Assembly (NCBI GenBank): GCA_002077065.1
Contig: NAJO01000013.1
Location: forward strand, 124,001 to 188,000
Length of the DNA stretch: 64,000 nt
DNA from: Cryoendolithus antarcticus
Lineage: Eukaryota > Ascomycota > Dothideomycetes > Cladosporiales > Cladosporiaceae
Direction of reading: 5' to 3'
Shown here: positions 44,181 through 55,698 of the stretch, in pieces
Position numbering within the stretch: position 1 is the first letter of the stretch
Layout of the letters: each line of letters starts with the position of its first letter
The notes under the pieces: model-generated
Told to the model about the DNA's origin: nothing
The model's input: the letters and a program-made list of their open reading frames with translations, nothing else
The model's database searches: none
Made by a program: the position numbers and the translations under genes

Positions 44181-44498
44181 CGTGGTCTAGCACTGTTATT
44201 GCGATCCAGCCATCCCTCTCGTCGTGCTGGACGACAAGTATTCCGTCAAGCGCTGTCAGGCGGATATCGAGAGCCAACAAACAGCTGAATGGTTTGACAC
44301 TCCCGGTTCGCGCCTTGCCAACGTCATCATCACATGCCAGCGAACACCACGCGCAAGAGACAGCCTTAGCGTACTACTTCGTGCAATCACATTCTATATC
44401 ATTGTATATTGTAGCGAGCATAGTCTATATCCTTTGTTGATCGTCTTCCATTCTGTCTAAGCCGCCTGCTCTGCTTGGGCGACTCGGCTCCTCCATTC
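44181..44498. other. intergenic, Cqd1-like promoter and deacetylase 3' flank
   Basis: About 320 bp, AT-richer than its surroundings, with no gene recognised. Confidence 0.35.
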
Positions 44499-45809
44499 TC
44501 ATTGCACTTGGTCGGAAACATCGTACACTTTCACCCCAAACTTCCATACCTGATCGACTTCAAATCTCTTCGTACCATCGTCTCTCTCCACAACGTCCAG
44601 CGCCACCAGATCTGCATCCCCACCCGCATCCAACGTGCCCTTCACATCCTTCAATCCAAGCACCTCTGCCGGCGCAGCAGTGACAGCCCTGATGACCTCA
44701 GGGATACTCGCCCCGCTCCAAGCCCAGAAATTCGAAGCACATTCCACAAGCGTCGCAGAGCTCCCAGCGAGGGTGTCTGTGCCTTGTCGCGTAAGCACTG
44801 CACCTTTCTTCACCCACTTATCGCCGTTCGTCCAATCATAAGTCCCGTCTGGTAGACCCATAGTCTTCATCGCGTCGGTCACGAGGATGAAGCCAGAGGG
44901 ATGGGCGTTATAAGCGAGGTTCACGGTCGTGCGGTGCAGGTGTATGCCGTCTGCTATTATGCCGAAGTAGGGACGTGATATGGTAGAGGAGGTTGAGCCG
45001 AGAGTGCCGAACGGGCCCGGATCGCGATGGTGCAGGGGCTGCATGGCGTTGAAGAGGTGAGTAAGCATTGTGGCTCCGGCTTGGAGAGCGAGGGTTGTCT
45101 GCGAGTAGGTCGCTTCGGTGTGGCCTAGGCTTACTTTGATGCCGCGGGCGACGAGAGAGGGTGTGACGGACATCATGCCGGGGAGTTCCGGGGCGAGAGT
45201 GATCATCGTGATAGGAGAGCGGGTATCGTCTTCTTGGGATGAGAAGTTCTCGGGACCGTAGCAGGCTTCGATGTCGGAGCGGCCGTCAGGGGCGGTGCGA
45301 AGGACTAAGGGGCTATGGATTCCGCACTTAGTGCCGGCGATGAATGGACCTTCGCAGTGTGCGCCTAGAGATTCGGCGCCTTGAAGTGCGTTTCGTTCTG
45401 CACCAGAAGGTCCAAGGTACTCCAACGTCTTGTGATAGACCTCTGCCTTCTGGCTCGGTAGCGTAGGCAGATACGAAGTGACTCCGGTCCTTACGAGCTT
45501 CCGATTCAACTTATTCAGACCCTTGCGATACTCAGCCATGTCGTCAGGCACTGTGGAGAAGTCGAAGCCAAACCCGCCATTGACCTGTAGGTCGATGAAG
45601 CCTGGTGCAAGAATCTTTCCCTTCAGGTCGATGACTACGTCTGGGGTGATGTGATGTTCATAGAAGGCTTCTTGGCCGTTTAGGATGTTGCCTGTGATGG
45701 AGCTGATCCAGAGATCGCCATTGACTAGCTCATTGCCTCGTACGAGTCGACCTCCGGTGAGCTTCGTGACTCCGTTCTTCGCGCGTTCTGGTGAGGTCGC
45801 TGCGGGCAT
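44499..45809 (-). CDS. dac1: N-acetylglucosamine-6-phosphate deacetylase (GlcNAc cluster)
   Basis: The 436-residue frame begins at the Met of MPAATSPERAKNGV (45809). The frame is open 39 codons further upstream but without family character. The enzyme converts GlcNAc-6-phosphate to glucosamine-6-phosphate and acetate. It is an amidohydrolase barrel: APGFIDLQVNGGFGFDFS, the metal/catalytic HCEGPFIAGTKCGIHSP, SLGHTEATYSQ, MLTHLFNAMQPLHHRDPG and the catalytic Asp in FILVTDAMKTMG. A minus-strand GTAAGT...CAG pair at about 45972-45923 suggests a 5' UTR intron, and a small upstream ORF begins at 46028. It is divergent from the GH3-GNAT gene, sharing a 711-bp region. It is the left end of the GlcNAc cluster. 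Confidence 0.95.
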   Translation of the reverse strand: MPAATSPERAKNGVTKLTGGRLVRGNELVNGDLWISSITGNILNGQEAFYEHHITPDVVIDLKGKILAPGFIDLQVNGGFGFDFSTVPDDMAEYRKGLNKLNRKLVRTGVTSYLPTLPSQKAEVYHKTLEYLGPSGAERNALQGAESLGAHCEGPFIAGTKCGIHSPLVLRTAPDGRSDIEACYGPENFSSQEDDTRSPITMITLAPELPGMMSVTPSLVARGIKVSLGHTEATYSQTTLALQAGATMLTHLFNAMQPLHHRDPGPFGTLGSTSSTISRPYFGIIADGIHLHRTTVNLAYNAHPSGFILVTDAMKTMGLPDGTYDWTNGDKWVKKGAVLTRQGTDTLAGSSATLVECASNFWAWSGASIPEVIRAVTAAPAEVLGLKDVKGTLDAGGDADLVALDVVERDDGTKRFEVDQVWKFGVKVYDVSDQVQ

Positions 45810-46520
45810 TTTGGGCGTTGTTTGGAAGAGATCTTGAATCCGTAGTCGCCTCTCTCCAGCACCCAGTCTCACCTGTGCATGATCGTAATCAATGGTCTTG
45901 GGGAAGCGAGAGTACTTGACTGCCACATAGCGTAGGAAAATAGAGACATGAGATCGATCAGCATAGACTTACCTTTCACAAAGAGACACGTCTCGCGCGC
46001 GTGTCGTCTTCGCGATGGTGACGAGCATCAGTCGTACTTGCCCTATTCACCTTGTGTGTGACGAGGTCGTTACATTGGAAGATAATGTCGATGTTGACGG
46101 GGTAAGAAGACGGGAGGCTGCAGTGTTGTCGACACATGCACCGAAGGAGGCCAAAGCTTGAGGCGAGCTCCCGGATGCAACCTCACACTTCGATTGCCAG
46201 TCTTGATACTTCGTTCCAAGATTGTTCGACACGACCATATCACACAGACGGATGATAATCTGCTAACGATCTTACACCTGCTTCATGCAACGGATGGGCG
46301 TTTGGCGTACCAGATATAATGCGACAGTGACTGCATTTTCCTGCTACATCAAAAGTGGATCTTGGGATTATCAGCCAGCCATGTCGATTGCCCAGAGATC
46401 TGCACATCGACAACGGAACGTTACGCTCGCCAGTGACAGTACGACCTGCAGCTAAAGAATTCAATTGCAACGGCAGCATTGCAGACGCTCACTTCACGCG
46501 TCAGCACTAGCGCGTCCAAC
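45810..46520. promoter_or_regulatory. divergent promoter region, dac1 / nag3
   Basis: A 711-bp region between two divergent cluster genes, so joint control is likely. It contains the putative 5' UTR intron and upstream ORF of dac1 and one CACAAA at 45977-45982, the core recognised by Ndt80-type factors; a single hexamer is weak evidence. Confidence 0.45.
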
Positions 46521-49375
46521 ATGGCACTCGGATCGGACTCTCTGGATGCCGCATGGCAAGATGCCGACCGTATGCTCGGTCAGCTGTTCATGATGGGCTT
46601 TGAAGGCCATACCGTCACTCCGCAAATTCGCAAGCTCATCCAGGAGCATCACATTGGGTCGATACTCCTCACTGCCAAGAACTTGAAGTCAGCAGAGCAG
46701 ACTACGCAGCTCGTGCTAGAGCTCCAGCAATGTGCTCATGATGCTGGACATCCTGTACCTCTGCTCATTGGTATTGATCAGGAGAATGGCGGTGTCAACA
46801 GTCTCTTCGATGATATCTACATCCGGCAGTACCCATCCGCGATGGGTCTCGCTGCGACCGGTAGCCGCGAGCTAGCATATGAGGTTGCGAAAGCTACTGC
46901 GCAGGAGATCTCGGCATGTGGCATCAATATCATCCTCGGACCATGCCTGGACGTCTTGACCAATGCTCGCAACCAGCCCCTTGGAGTGCGAACCAGTGGC
47001 GACGACCCTCAAGAGGTGTCATCGTATGGCATTGCGTCAATGAATGGCTACAAGGAAGCTGGGCTTGCTACTATGGGCAAGCACTTCCCTTCCTATGGCT
47101 CCCTCGAATTCCTGGGATCTGCACTTGACGTACCCACTATCACAGAGTCATTAGAGCAGCTGAGTCTCAACGCACTCGTGCCATTTCGCAACGCGATCAA
47201 GGAGGGACTCGACGCGATGATGGTCGGCGGATGCGCGATGTCCTCGGTCGGTCTCAATGTGATGCATGCGTGTCTTTCGGAACAGGTAGTCAACGACCTG
47301 CTGCGCAATGACCTACAATTCGAAGGCGTTGTGATCTCAGATTGCCTGGAAATGGAAGCATTGAGTCACAATATAGGCGTCGGCGGTGGTACAGTCATGG
47401 CAGTCAATGCTGGCTGCGACATCGTGCTGCTATGTCGCTCATACGTGCACCAACAGGAAGCATTGGAAGGCTTCAAGTTGGGTATTGACAACTTCAACAT
47501 CAGTCTAGATCGCGTCAAAGTCTCGCTCAAGCGCATTCTCACTCTCAAGGCCAAGTGCACGACTTGGGAAAAGGCACTGAATCCGCCAGGAATCGAGCTA
47601 CTGTCGAAGCTGCAGCCTTCACATACGCCACTGTCAACGAGGGCCTACAACGCATCGATTACGGTGGTCAAAGACAAGAATCGCCTGCTACCACTGAGCA
47701 ACATACTTGAACCAGATGATGAGCTGCTGCTGTTGACGCCACTGGTCAAGCCTCTCGCCGCATCCGCAGCAGCTCGCGCGTTGTCAGATCAGGTCACCAG
47801 CGACTCACCCGAACCTCACATCTGGGAGCGCAGCTCGTCAGTGATGAGTGGCGAGCGAGTGTTTCGTGAACTCGGACGATCGCTAGCTCGACAGCGAAAC
47901 GGTCGAGTCTTACACACTTCATATACAGCAAACGGCGTTAGACCACAGCATGAGAATCTGATCAACCGAGCTGGAGCAGTCATTGTCGTCACCGCTGATG
48001 CCAATCGAAATCTGTACCAACATGGCTTCACAAGACACGTCTCTATGATCTGTAACATGCAGTATACCTCAGGCGGCGAAAAGCGAGAGAAGCCGCTGAT
48101 TGTTGTCGCCGTCAGCTCGCCGTATGACTTCGCAATGGAACAGTCGATTGGCACTTATGTATGTACGTATGACTTCACTGAAACCGCGTTAGTGTCACTG
48201 GTCAAAGTGCTGTACGGAGAATTCTCAGCTGCTGGCAGTCTGCCCGGGACCATCAGCCAGAGTCAGAAGCTCTCGCAATCGAGACAACACTGGCTTGTCG
48301 AGAACTTCAACGAAGAGCGAGACGCTGCTGGACTTGACGTACTGATCAAGTCCTCGGCTGAGGGCATCACGCCTGGCATGCACTCCGAGCTGTCGGGAGC
48401 GATCTCGAGCTCATTCACGTTGCGAGATCCGGATATACTCGAGCAGCACTTCGTTGTGCGGAACTCTTCGACCCATGCACTGTACGGCTTCTGCGCGACG
48501 TACTTCTTCAAAGCTACCGGCACGGGCGTCATCGCAGCAATATTCGTCGATGCAGGCCGGCGAAAGCTGTCCATCGGGCACTCCCTTCACAACCGCGCCA
48601 TCCGGACTTTGCTTCAACGCGAAGGCATCAAGCGATTCCAGCTAGGCTCCAGACTGCCTAGTATATACCTGGGCATACCCACATCACATGGCGGTGAACG
48701 CAGGCGTCAACGCTCGTGGTTTGCGAACCTGGGCTGGAACACGGCGCTTTCTCGCAGCGTGTGCAGCATGATCGCCAGGAACCTTGCGACTTGGTCACCG
48801 CCACCAGGTATGGCGAAGAGTTTGCAGAGCGCAGGGGCTGATTTCGACCTGGTATACGGCGCCGGCTACGCCGATGCAGTCTTGGACCACATCAAGACCA
48901 ACAACCGCCAAGGCCTGGCCGAAGTCTACAAGATGGCGCTCAATGATCCTAGCGCGTGTGGCATCATCCGCGCAAAAAGGCCGGAGGATGGTGCGCTAGT
49001 AGGCACAGTCGTGCTTTACAACGTGCAATCGCAGCTTGCCGAGTTTGTGCCTGCCATGAAGGACGTCGGGGAGCTCACCGGGGGCATATCATCCCCTGTG
49101 ATCAGCCCGGCCGTAGGGGAGTATTCCACGCTGCTGCAGGGTCTGATCCTCTTGGGCATGAGGCAGATCAAACAGCAGGGTTGTGGCGCGTGTATACTGG
49201 ACTATGTAAGTGGTCCCGAGATTTCTGCCGGTGTCTCACTCCGTGGCTGACTTTGCATTAGATGGATGGCGATGGCAACTTCGACGGTCTGTCCGCGATG
49301 GGCTTCTCTGTGCTGCACAACTTCGAAGAGGTCAGTTGCGATGCAGCGACTTGGACCATGGTCCCGCCAACATGA
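46521..49375 (+). CDS. nag3: intracellular GH3 N-acetylglucosaminidase fused to GNAT-like domains (GlcNAc cluster)
   Basis: Exons 46521-49205 and 49262-49375 give 932 residues. Residues 1-360 are a GH3 barrel: LGQLFMMGFEG, LLIGIDQENGGVN, MGKHFPSYGS near 187 and the nucleophile motif VVISDCLEMEAL near 273. Residues 360-620 form the middle GH3-like domain. Residues about 640-932 hold GNAT-like sequence, probably in two copies: ATGTGVIAAIFVDAGRRK with RAIRTLLQREGIKRFQLGS, and VGTVVLYNVQSQLAEF with GEYSTLLQGLILLGMRQIKQ. No signal peptide is seen, so it should act in the cytosol on imported chitobiose or GlcNAc conjugates. The KHFPGHGDTxxDSH acid/base loop of NagZ enzymes is replaced by KHFPSYGSLEFLGS. 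GH3-GNAT fusions of this type occur in fungal GlcNAc clusters. It is divergent from dac1. Confidence 0.92.
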
Positions 49376-50172
49376 CTCGATACCGATGGAGTTGGGTGCG
49401 GGGCGTTTGTATCGATACCCACTTGCGGCTGGCTAAGTAAAGTGTCTCGCGTTCACCGTCTCGGGAGTTTGCATCAGCCCAAGTCCCCAGCGAGCATTGA
49501 TGCACATCCCGTTTGCGATCCTTGGTGGCTGTCATTTCCCTCGTCACGTGACTTGCTCCATAGCATTGACTCGCCGGCACTTATCTCCACATACCGCCCT
49601 GTCTCCTCGGCACGGTAAGGATCCGAAAAGCCACAGCCCATGACAGTCCCCCACATCTTCGAGCTAGGCACGTGCCAGACGACTATCATGTGTTCGGTCT
49701 ATCATTGCGATGCATCTTACTACAGCCCGCTCCCTACCCTCAGAACACATACCTTCGCGGAAGCTGCCGACACATATTGCGGCCCAATGCTGAAACTGTG
49801 AGGACTTACAAGATTGGAGAACCTCCCACGAAAGATCCGCTGGCTAATCCCATTGTCGCACACCCTCGGAGCAGTGCTATCGATTGACTGGACCAGCGTA
49901 CAAGCCCGGATCCCACCCTTCCAAAGCCGCAGGCGATCGGGTGTATATTCGTATGCATTGTGCCGCATCATTGGCAAACGATTGTGTCTGATGGCACCCA
50001 CAGCGATCTCTGGAGTCATGAATAGCTGCTATCTTGTATGATCTTGGGTGGAAGCTTCACGGACGACTCCAGGAGTACTGAATAGCGCTAGCAATAGAAT
50101 ACTGCGCTGCGCAAGAGTTTGGGGCACCTGAGAACGACCAAGCGCGCTCGGGCATGCGCCCAGCTGGCTACA
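49376..50172 (+). promoter_or_regulatory. upstream region of the RON1-type regulator
   Basis: About 800 bp between nag3 and the regulator, on the same strand. One TTTGCG (49512-49517, an Ndt80-core complement) is present, which would allow autoregulation but can be chance. No other gene seen. Confidence 0.35.
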
Positions 50173-51891
50173 ATGGACCACATTGGCTTCGACCCGGCTA
50201 GCATGAATTATGTGGCTACGGCCATGCAACAGCCTGGGAGGATGATGGGACGCGATGCCTACAACGACATGTTGTTGCAGCCACCCATGTCGATCGGAGG
50301 CCACTCGGCGTACGGCTATGCAGGGTATGTGGAATATATGTGGAAGTACCTAAGCTCTGGAGCGTGAGCTAATCGCAGAACAACTAGGAGTGAGGACATG
50401 AATATGCACGGCTTGCCCCAGCAGTCCACACCCTCTCTCAAGCGCGCGTACAGCGTCTTCGAAGACCCTTACTCGGACGTTGTGAGCACCTTCGAGCCAG
50501 CCCTGGCTGGCGACCCGGATCTGGCAGAGTCACCGTCTATAGATCGCGACAACAAGCTATTGAGCTTCTCGGCACCACGCTTTGACTTCACATTGCTCAC
50601 ATACAACTTCCAGCAAACGAGTATACGGATCGCGACGCAGCTACATGGCATGTTCTTCTTAGCCGAGTCCCCATGGGCCACGGCTGCAGACACGGTACCG
50701 CCGCCGAACGAGCTCACATGCTATCGGCGGAACTTGTTTCAGATCACCGGGGAGATGACACTGCCACGATCGCTGAGATTCGTCACGAACGATCAAGGCG
50801 AGCACTTCCAGATCGTCGGTCAGGAGCTTGCTGTTAGTGCAACGGAGAGCACAGAGGGCAATGCGGTCAAGCTCATATCTGTACCGTGGAAGACGCCTGC
50901 GAACCCAAGTATGACCAATGAGAGTGAGAAGTCCGAACGAGAGCCTCCGGTTATCCCCTTGGACCATATGAGCATGCAAGACCAGGAGTCGGAGTTCGTG
51001 ACGTTTCCGGTCCAGTGGAAGAGGTTGCAGTTCAGAATAGCGACTGCGAACAACGGACGCCGGAAAGAGCTGCAGCAACACTTCACCGTCCGGCTGAAGG
51101 TGATTGCCACCCTAGCGACAGGCATGAAAGTCCCCGTCTGCGAAGTGCAGTCCGGAGCGATCATCGTACGGGGCCGGAGTCCGAGGAACTTCCAGTCTCG
51201 CAAGGATCAGCCGCTTAACGGCGTCGGACACACGCGCAAGATCTCGCATCAGCCGGCCAGTCTACGTCGTAATGACAGCGGTGACTCGGCGAGCAAGAAG
51301 CAGATGATGGAGCCTCCCACGTCCATACCTGTCAAGCCCGATGTGCCGTTGCCGCCTATGTCTTCTGCATCCTTCTATGATCCTGCGGAAGATCATGTGA
51401 ACATAGGAATCTACGATTGGCAAGCATCCTTACCCGCGCAGCCGGGTACCATGACTGCAATACCGGAGCAGACTATTCCATATCAGGCAGAGATTCCTGC
51501 GTATGCCGTCACATCTCCCGATCTCACACGCCTCTTAAAGCCAAGCATGCCCCCACCCGCACCCATCAACCTCTCACTCGACGACAGCGAGTCTCCCTCT
51601 ACAGTCCCAGGTATCACACCTCCTGGAGCCCAGCGCCTCGGCAAGCCACCACCTCTACTTGTCCGACCACCCTCTTTCTCAATCAACACACTGAACAGTC
51701 CAGACGAGAGCGCAGACCTGCTGTACGAGTACTTCCCACTAGGTCTGGATGACTGGATGCCGCCAGTAGATGCTGTGTATCGACCACACGTGGTGCACCA
51801 TGTGAAGTTGCCTAATGATCCGAGAGATCCAAAGGCTGCCAACGCCAAAGGAGCAAAGAGTCGATTGCTGTATAGCGCGGATGTGACTTGA
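50173..51891 (+). CDS. ron1: Ndt80/RON1-type transcription factor (GlcNAc cluster regulator)
   Basis: Exons 50173-50324 and 50379-51891 give 554 residues; the 54-nt intron has a GAGCTAAT branch site and joins GYAG to TTRSEDMNMHG. The NDT80/PhoG p53-like DNA-binding domain spans about residues 100-310. Diagnostic blocks are LTCYRRNLFQITGEMTLPRS, VTFPVQWKRLQFRIATANNG, HFTVRLKVIATL and VQSGAIIVRGRSPRNFQSRK. The C-terminal half is proline-rich and disordered, as in regulators with activation regions. In Trichoderma reesei the Ndt80-like factor RON1 lies in the GlcNAc cluster and is needed for growth on GlcNAc. Position between nag3 and the kinase gene points to the same role here. It is nuclear by inference. 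Confidence 0.92.
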
Positions 51892-53166
51892 AGTCGCGAA
51901 GGACTTTGCTGGCTATCGTCGACACCATGCCGCCAATCGGGGGTTTGCTTGTAGATTCCTCACATGTCGCCTGGACACCGCGCGGTCGTGCGAAGTGACA
52001 TTTGGATCAGCGGACGGCGCTGGCGACCAAGTACCTCCAGTCTCGAGTACGGTCGTCAAGAACAGACTGATGAAGTTGTTCCTGGAGCGACGGGTTGCGA
52101 AAAGATCGCTGGCGGGTGACGAGGGAATGACCAAGTCACGTCAGTCGACGCCACATGTTCGCGAATATAACGAGAAAGTCGCGAGATGCGAGAGAGACGA
52201 TAGCCCGAGGCAAGTCGTTGCAGCGGCCACAAAACATCACATGAGCTGCTATGCCTCATGAACCAACACGCGCGTCTCTGACTGATGGTCATGGGACGAT
52301 GACGGTATCGCATGTCAAGATCGGGAATCACGAAAGATAACACATGTCGCTATGGGACACATTTCAGGCGACTCTTCTATATGATGTAGACTCGTATATA
52401 AGCTATATCGCTAGTTGCCACTGAACTATAAGCTCCGTCGCAAAGCCATGATATTGAGCTCCACTTGCTGTGATGTCTCCCTAGGCCACGCGACGTGACA
52501 GCGGCGATGCTCGATGCTGGATGTTTCAAGTTGCTACACGCCAGCAAGATACGCTGTCGTGGTGATATGCTTCCATTGCCGTGCACGGCTCTCCATATCC
52601 ATTCATCAAGTCTGTATGCGCTGTCGTTGCTTGCAGCAGTAGGACTCCACTTCTGGAGCCATATCGAGTGTTGCACGTTGCCGTTGTACATGACTAGTCC
52701 GACTGCACCGCATTGGTGCACATTGACAGAATCGGAGGTACGACCGGGTCGCGTGGCTCCCGTCCGTTCGTGTGACTCTCACGTAGCATTGCAGAAGGCA
52801 GATGCTACGCTATAAATCTGTCGGGTCGCACACCCGAGTTTTAACGCCAATGCATCAAAATCGCGCTTGCATGAGTGATACCCGTTATCCAGTGGTCTCT
52901 CAGCAGGAGAGTGGTGCCTTGGAGTAGCATCGTAAGATCCCCCTCGCATGGGACTTTGCCGAGTACCACGTGGTCCGTCACACAAATCGCATAGGCGTGG
53001 AAACGTGACAGTCGCGTGCGAAGCATTGTTAACCATCGAACGAGCGCGTGCGGGAGGTCTCGCATTGGCTTTTACAGTGGACGTGTAGATGCCTTGAGAT
53101 CGTCTGTGAACGGGAGGATTGCGCGACATGGTTACATGTGTTGATGTTACCGCGTTTGTTGCAACT
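51892..53166. other. gene-free stretch, convergent 3' flanks of ron1 and hxk3
   Basis: About 1.3 kb between convergent stop codons, unusually long for a 3'-3' interval in this window. I found no conserved frame, repeat or RNA. A tract with TATATA-like sequence lies at 52378-52400. Confidence 0.4.
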
Positions 53167-54750
53167 TCATGTCCCCTCTAAGCAACAGAAAGCGACCGCA
53201 GCACCGAAGAGCGAGCTCTCCGGGGCCATCTCGAGGATCACGGCTCCTTTCGCAGCTCCAGAAAGTACGCAAAGCTTATCGAGATAAGTCTGAGTCTGTG
53301 CACGAAATCCAGGGTACTTCTCCAGGATCGTGCCATTACAGGCGACAGTGATGTGGCATGCTTTGCCGGCTTCTAAACGCTCGGCTTCTGTGCGTAGCGT
53401 CCATAGGCCGTGTAGTGCTGTAGCAAGATATGCTTGAGCTCGTCGGGACACGAGTCTCGCCACTGACTGCACGAACAGCAGATCTGACTGACTGACCTTG
53501 TTGCGCATGCGATGAGCCTTCAGGAAGGTGGCACGCGCAGCAGCAAGATTCGGCGACGCATCCTCTTCGAACGCAGCGACAATCTTTGTATCGAGCGTGT
53601 ACGGCTCGTCGAGTCTATCAGGTAATTGACCGTCGAACAGGCCGGCGTCGGCAATGGCGTCGACAAGGATCAATCGCACAATCTCGCCGAGATAGCGTCC
53701 AGTGAGCATGTACTCCAGAGGCTGGAAACCAGGATGTTGATGCGTGCTGTTAAGATCTTCGTCCCATCGAGTAATAGGAAGTATGCTCTTGCCAAACATG
53801 CTCAACTCTGTGTTGACCAGCACGTGATCTGCGGCGTCAAACCACGCTTGAGGCCGGTCGCCGAACTTCGATCGGTGCAGCGCAGAGACTGGTAGATATA
53901 CGCTGGCGTTCATGCCAGTGCCCATAATGAGTGACATGCGCGCCGAGGGGTCCTTGTATGCCTGCGATATGAGTGTTGCTGTTCCGTCGTTCACAATCGC
54001 CCTCATGACCACATTCAAGTTCTTCTTTCGACATGATCGCATGATCAGCTCGCTCAGATCATGTCCGCTGCATTCCTCCGTTGCCCTGAAGCCCTTGCCC
54101 ATCTTCAGCAGCTTCCCGCTTCTTGGGCTGGTCTGTTCGATCGGGAACGACCAGCTAAGACCCATCGCCAACTGTGCGCTGGCGTTCCCTGTCATATGTC
54201 CGTACATCGTGAGCATTTCGCCAATTCTAGACGCCATCCAGTCGAAAAAAGCTTCGCCGCTCAGGTCGCGTATCGACTTGTCGATCTCGAATTGTCGAAC
54301 CCTTCTGACCTGTCGATCGCTGCTCCCATCCGCTTTACGACCAAGCAGTCTGATGACTGCGATCCGTAAAGTCGAGCCACCGACATCCAATGCCAGATAG
54401 TCGCCTGTCTCCGAGCCAGAGGGCAGTGTATGTTGATACGACGGCAGCATCGATATAGGCGACGACTGCAGTCGATCGAGGTATTCTAGCCGCAGTTCCC
54501 CAGACAGTTGTAACAGCTTTGTGACATCTAGCGGTGCTGCGAACAGCTCGCGCACTCCCTCTAGGAATGTCTCCATGCTCTTCTGATGCATTGTCCCACC
54601 AACATGCCGTGGTCTCTTCTTGATGTGAGGTACGCTCGGCTGGGTAATTGTTCTCAACATCGGCGACAGCATCGCTGCTATTGCTTTGAAGACGCGTGAA
54701 GGCAAGTAGTACAGCAGCTTCGAGAGGTATTGTCCACTTCTAGATGTCAT
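53167..54750 (-). CDS. hxk3: GlcNAc kinase of the hexokinase family (GlcNAc cluster)
   Basis: An intronless 527-residue frame. The N-terminus has a long basic hydrophobic stretch (YLSKLLYYLPSRVFKAIAAM) that may target a membrane. The phosphate-1 ATP loop is YLALDVGGSTLRIAVIRLLG near residue 118. MGLSWSFPIEQ is followed by the catalytic Asp in IVNDGTATLISQAY near 256, IMGTGMNASVYLP, and NTELSMFG. The C-terminal adenosine motif is VACNGTILEKYPGF. Substitutions relative to glucose-specific hexokinases (SWSFP in place of the usual FSFP context, NTELSMFG) fit the GlcNAc-kinase branch (HXK3/NAG5-type), which makes GlcNAc-6-phosphate. Neighbours on both sides belong to the same pathway. Confidence 0.92.
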   Translation of the reverse strand: MTSRSGQYLSKLLYYLPSRVFKAIAAMLSPMLRTITQPSVPHIKKRPRHVGGTMHQKSMETFLEGVRELFAAPLDVTKLLQLSGELRLEYLDRLQSSPISMLPSYQHTLPSGSETGDYLALDVGGSTLRIAVIRLLGRKADGSSDRQVRRVRQFEIDKSIRDLSGEAFFDWMASRIGEMLTMYGHMTGNASAQLAMGLSWSFPIEQTSPRSGKLLKMGKGFRATEECSGHDLSELIMRSCRKKNLNVVMRAIVNDGTATLISQAYKDPSARMSLIMGTGMNASVYLPVSALHRSKFGDRPQAWFDAADHVLVNTELSMFGKSILPITRWDEDLNSTHQHPGFQPLEYMLTGRYLGEIVRLILVDAIADAGLFDGQLPDRLDEPYTLDTKIVAAFEEDASPNLAAARATFLKAHRMRNKVSQSDLLFVQSVARLVSRRAQAYLATALHGLWTLRTEAERLEAGKACHITVACNGTILEKYPGFRAQTQTYLDKLCVLSGAAKGAVILEMAPESSLFGAAVAFCCLEGT

Positions 54751-55698
54751 CTGTTAGAATGTAGAGACCGTAAGCTCTTCTAGGGCGACGCTTAGCTACG
54801 CCATCCAGCGATATAGTGGAGGCAAGTGAAGCTTCGGCAGTGAATGTGAGTTGCGGGAACAGCACAACGGTAAACAAAACTCAACACCACATTGACTCGA
54901 GCCTCAAGCCTTTAGCCGCCTGTCATACTGCTTGCCCAATGCAGCATCCACCTCGCGGACTCGATCTACTCGGCTTCGTGAAGCAGTCCAAGCATCTGAC
55001 CGGTGCGGAACGTCAGCATTTCCATGGGTGCATTGCTTCGCCAGACAGGATCGGATTGATGAGGAGCAAGACGTTGCAGAGGGTGAGTCCGAGCAAAGAG
55101 CGACACTAGACCCACTCATACAGACCAGACGACGCGAGGTAGTGACCTACGCGAGAGATCCTGTTCTCTAGCGGGTCGTAGGCGCGTGCAGGTGAGAAGC
55201 ACGTTAGAAGCATGTGGCGTAGCGTGAAAAGGTCATGGGTAGAGCGCTGTGTAACGGCGTGAACGGTTGGCCACGCTTCGGACGGCAAGGCCCCTCGGCA
55301 TGTACGCGGTAGGGTGGAGAGCGTGACGGTGCTGCTGCACAGATCGAAAGCAAGGCCTTCGATGTCGCTGAGGGTCCGAATGCGGGTATCTTTGGTGACG
55401 TTACATCGACAAGTCAGGTACGTCCACCATGAGAGCTCCCGTGGCCCCCGTGATCGGGAAAGAGTTGCACGTTATTCGGCTCGGATTGCCTGTGCATCCG
55501 GTTGATCGGTGAGACTATCACCGACGCAGAATTGCTTGCATGTAAGTTACTTTACGCGAGGTCAACAGATGATCCACATGAGTACATATGTGCAGGTAGT
55601 GCTGACGGTGAAGTCGAGTGGCATCGCTTAAGGCTTCGCCCATCCTGGTATCAAACAAGCTAACTCAAGAAAGACAGGACGCCGCATACGCTTCGCGC
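54751..55698. other. intergenic, hxk3 promoter and ngt1 3' flank
   Basis: About 950 bp, with hxk3 and ngt1 both on the minus strand. No conserved frame recognised; several frames on both strands at 54816-55171 are open but not protein-like. Confidence 0.35.
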
